A stretch of 7,016 bases of DNA from Bdellovibrionales bacterium (GTDB lineage: Bacteria > Bdellovibrionota > UBA2361 > JAGRAS01): the NCBI GenBank assembly GCA_020434465.1, contig JAGRAS010000087.1, forward strand, positions 1 to 7,016. The letters are read 5' to 3'. Under the pieces are notes generated by a model. That model had not been told where the DNA came from and did no database searches. It saw only the letters and a list, made by a program, of their open reading frames with translations. The translations under genes were made by a program, and so were the position numbers. This document shows positions 5,367-7,016 of this stretch, piece after piece (positions within the stretch are counted from its first letter, which is position 1; the number at the start of each line of letters is the position of its first letter).

Positions 5367-6836
5367 ATGACGGATACTAGCGCAAAAAAGAACACAGCAG
5401 AAGAGTTTCTAGAGAAACTTAGAAAAGCATTAAGTAGTGATGGAGATTTTCCTGCAAGTGCTAAAGTTGTCGCCGAACTACGTACTCTTACATCCAATCC
5501 AAAAACAACTGGCGCTCAAATAACAGAAATTATTTTAAAAGAACCTTCTTTAGGAACAAGAGTTTTATCTTTGGTGAATAGTTCTTTTTACCGTAGAAGA
5601 AAGCCAATTATGACTGTAAGCCAAGCAGTAGTCCAAATAGGTATGAAACCACTATCTGAACTCTGTGCTGGTTTAATACTACTGCAAAAGTTTGTACCAA
5701 CAGCTAGACAAAGCGGGCCTTTTGCAAATTGTCTAAAGCGTACAGTTGTAACTTCGCTTTTGACTAGCACAATTAATGGAAAAGCAAATTCTAGCTTAAG
5801 CTCTAAGACTGAAGAAACTGGCTATTTAGCAGGCAGCTTTGCAGAACTAGGAACTCTTTTGCTTGCCTTCTACTTTCCACAAGTTTACGAAACAGCCCTA
5901 AAACGTTCCGAAAGTAAAAAACATGATATTTCCCAAAGCATTAAAGAAATAACTGGCCTTAGCCCATTACAAATAAGCATGGAAGTTTTGCAAGAACTAA
6001 ATCTTCCTGAATTTTACAGCACAGTGCTCGATGTAACTGATAAAGTTACTAGAAATATACCAATTGCTGAAAGTGATCAGGTTCCAGAACAAATCATTTC
6101 TTTAGGTAAATCGCTTTCTGCAGCAAAATGTATATCCTCTGCAATAATATCGGGGAGCGGAAAACCAGAACTAGATAAAGCAATTCAATTTGCTATTAAC
6201 TCGCTTAACTTACCATCTGATTTAATCACTGCTGTTATTGGCGATTTACCAGCACAATTTAAAGATCACTGCTCAGCAATAGAGATTAACTTACCAACTC
6301 TTCCAACGTTCATACATAGCTATAAGAACGGTGGAGAACCAACAAAAGATCAAGATGAGCAAGAGACAAGTGGATTTATGGACTTTGTTGATGAAATCCG
6401 ACAAGCAGTTGATAATAGAGAGCCTCCTGCATCAGTAATTACATCTGTACTTGAAACTTTTGTTTGGAGCTTGAAATTTGATAGAGTTATGCTTCTTCTC
6501 CTCGATAAAAATAAAACTAAGTTAGTAGGTAGAATGGGCCTTGGAGAATTTGGAGATTTAAATCCGCAAAATATTATTAGACCAATTGAAAACGCTCCCC
6601 CCCTTGCACCTGATGCTGCTGCCAACAGAGAGGCAAGACCAGTTTTTAATGGGGATCCTATTACTCCTGGCTCTTGGCCAATAGTCGCTATCCCTGTAGG
6701 ATTTGGCAAAAAGGCAATTGGTGTAGTTTATGGGGAATGCAATGAAGGTAGTAGAGGTGAGCTAAGCGCTAAAGAACAAGCTGCAATTGGTGTCTTAACA
6801 GAATTACTTGATAGATCTATAGTGGTCAAAGGATAA
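5367..6836 (+). CDS. HDOD-domain protein with a C-terminal GAF domain
   Basis: A 489-residue soluble protein. Residues about 25-225 are an HDOD domain: FPASAKVVAELRTL, then a segment like DPxLxxxVLxLVNSSFY (59-75), then VSQAVVQIGMKPLSEL (84-99), all typical of the family. HDOD is a non-catalytic relative of HD phosphohydrolases. Where related proteins carry a GLLHDIG-like motif, this one reads AGSFAELG (155-162), so the His-Asp metal site is absent and hydrolase activity is unlikely. A helical middle (about 235-310) and an acidic linker (about 322-336) lead to a GAF-like domain (about 338-486). A proline-rich insertion (410-440) interrupts that domain. HDOD proteins usually act as signalling scaffolds next to kinases, receivers or c-di-GMP enzymes. 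Lying between a hybrid kinase and a receiver gene, it is probably a partner or output of that relay; this is inference. The 7-base gap and the ribosome site on the upstream stop support an operon. Confidence 0.9.
   Translation: MTDTSAKKNTAEEFLEKLRKALSSDGDFPASAKVVAELRTLTSNPKTTGAQITEIILKEPSLGTRVLSLVNSSFYRRRKPIMTVSQAVVQIGMKPLSELCAGLILLQKFVPTARQSGPFANCLKRTVVTSLLTSTINGKANSSLSSKTEETGYLAGSFAELGTLLLAFYFPQVYETALKRSESKKHDISQSIKEITGLSPLQISMEVLQELNLPEFYSTVLDVTDKVTRNIPIAESDQVPEQIISLGKSLSAAKCISSAIISGSGKPELDKAIQFAINSLNLPSDLITAVIGDLPAQFKDHCSAIEINLPTLPTFIHSYKNGGEPTKDQDEQETSGFMDFVDEIRQAVDNREPPASVITSVLETFVWSLKFDRVMLLLLDKNKTKLVGRMGLGEFGDLNPQNIIRPIENAPPLAPDAAANREARPVFNGDPITPGSWPIVAIPVGFGKKAIGVVYGECNEGSRGELSAKEQAAIGVLTELLDRSIVVKG
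6828..6833 (+). promoter_or_regulatory. Ribosome binding site for the receiver gene
   Basis: AAAGGA forms the last two codons of the HDOD gene (before its TAA) and lies 7 bases before the ATG at 6841. This is ideal spacing, and the location implies translational coupling. Confidence 0.7.
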
Positions 6837-6840
6837 TAAA

Positions 6841-7016
6841 ATGACTAAGAAAGCTTTAATAATTGACGACGATCCAATGATACGAGGCCTTGTGAAATCC
6901 ATGCTAGAAGCAGAAGGATATGAAATTGATATGGCTGAAGATGGTACAGTAGGAATTGAAATTCTTGAAAAAACTGATTCTCCTATTGATTATACAGTAA
7001 TAATACTAGATGTTGT
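6841..7016 (+). CDS. CheY-like response regulator receiver protein, partial (C-terminus beyond the window edge)
   Basis: The first 58 codons are visible. They match the N-terminal half of a receiver domain: a hydrophobic strand ending at Asp9-Asp10-Asp11 (ALIIDDDP), helix 1, strand 2 (YEIDMAEDG), and strand 3 ending at Asp57 (VIILDV), the expected phospho-acceptor. Whether it is a stand-alone receiver or carries an output domain (DNA-binding, GGDEF, HD-GYP) cannot be known, because the rest lies outside the window. The 4-base gap from the HDOD gene and the ribosome site inside that gene place it in the same operon, as a likely target of the hybrid kinase. Confidence 0.92.
   Translation, partial: MTKKALIIDDDPMIRGLVKSMLEAEGYEIDMAEDGTVGIEILEKTDSPIDYTVIILDV

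Overview
This window is AT-rich bacterial DNA with tightly packed genes. The secreted protease, the hybrid histidine kinase and the response regulator are typical of Gram-negative, Proteobacteria-like lineages (including former Deltaproteobacteria). Nothing here fixes the species, and no rRNA, tRNA, CRISPR array, transposase or phage gene is visible.

Layout. (1) Positions 1-301, minus strand: the start of a small single-domain cupin protein, cut by the window edge. (2) A 48-base divergent gap leads to two abutting plus-strand genes, 350-865 and 866-1657. The first encodes a one-helix membrane-anchored protein with a W-R-F-F motif. The second encodes a multi-pass membrane protein that looks HTTM/DoxX-like. 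I cannot assign a function to this pair. Its architecture is loosely reminiscent of SdpA/SdpB toxin-maturation pairs, but I see no SdpC-like toxin. (3) Positions 1780-2934: an exported trypsin-fold serine protease with a complete catalytic triad and a visible zymogen activation site. It has an unrecognised N-terminal domain and a 14-glycine linker. (4) Positions 2935-3148: a gene-free gap rich in inverted and tandem repeats, with a probable terminator. A 108-base segment here is bounded by a 9-base direct repeat and resembles a tiny non-autonomous element.

(5) From 3149 to the end: a three-gene signalling operon. A soluble hybrid histidine kinase (GAF-GAF-HisKA-HATPase-REC) is followed 7 bases later by an HDOD-GAF protein. 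Four bases after that comes a CheY-like receiver protein, cut by the window edge. The downstream ribosome binding sites sit on the ends of the preceding genes, which suggests translational coupling. The likely logic is that the kinase GAF domains sense a cytoplasmic signal and His372 is phosphorylated. The phosphoryl group then passes to the kinase's own receiver (Asp662) and/or the separate receiver (Asp57), with the HDOD-GAF protein as a non-enzymatic partner or output scaffold. The last step is inference.

The items most worth a second look are the uncharacterised membrane pair, the protease with its glycine linker and altered S1 pocket, the repeat element at 2958-3083, and the HDOD-containing phosphorelay.
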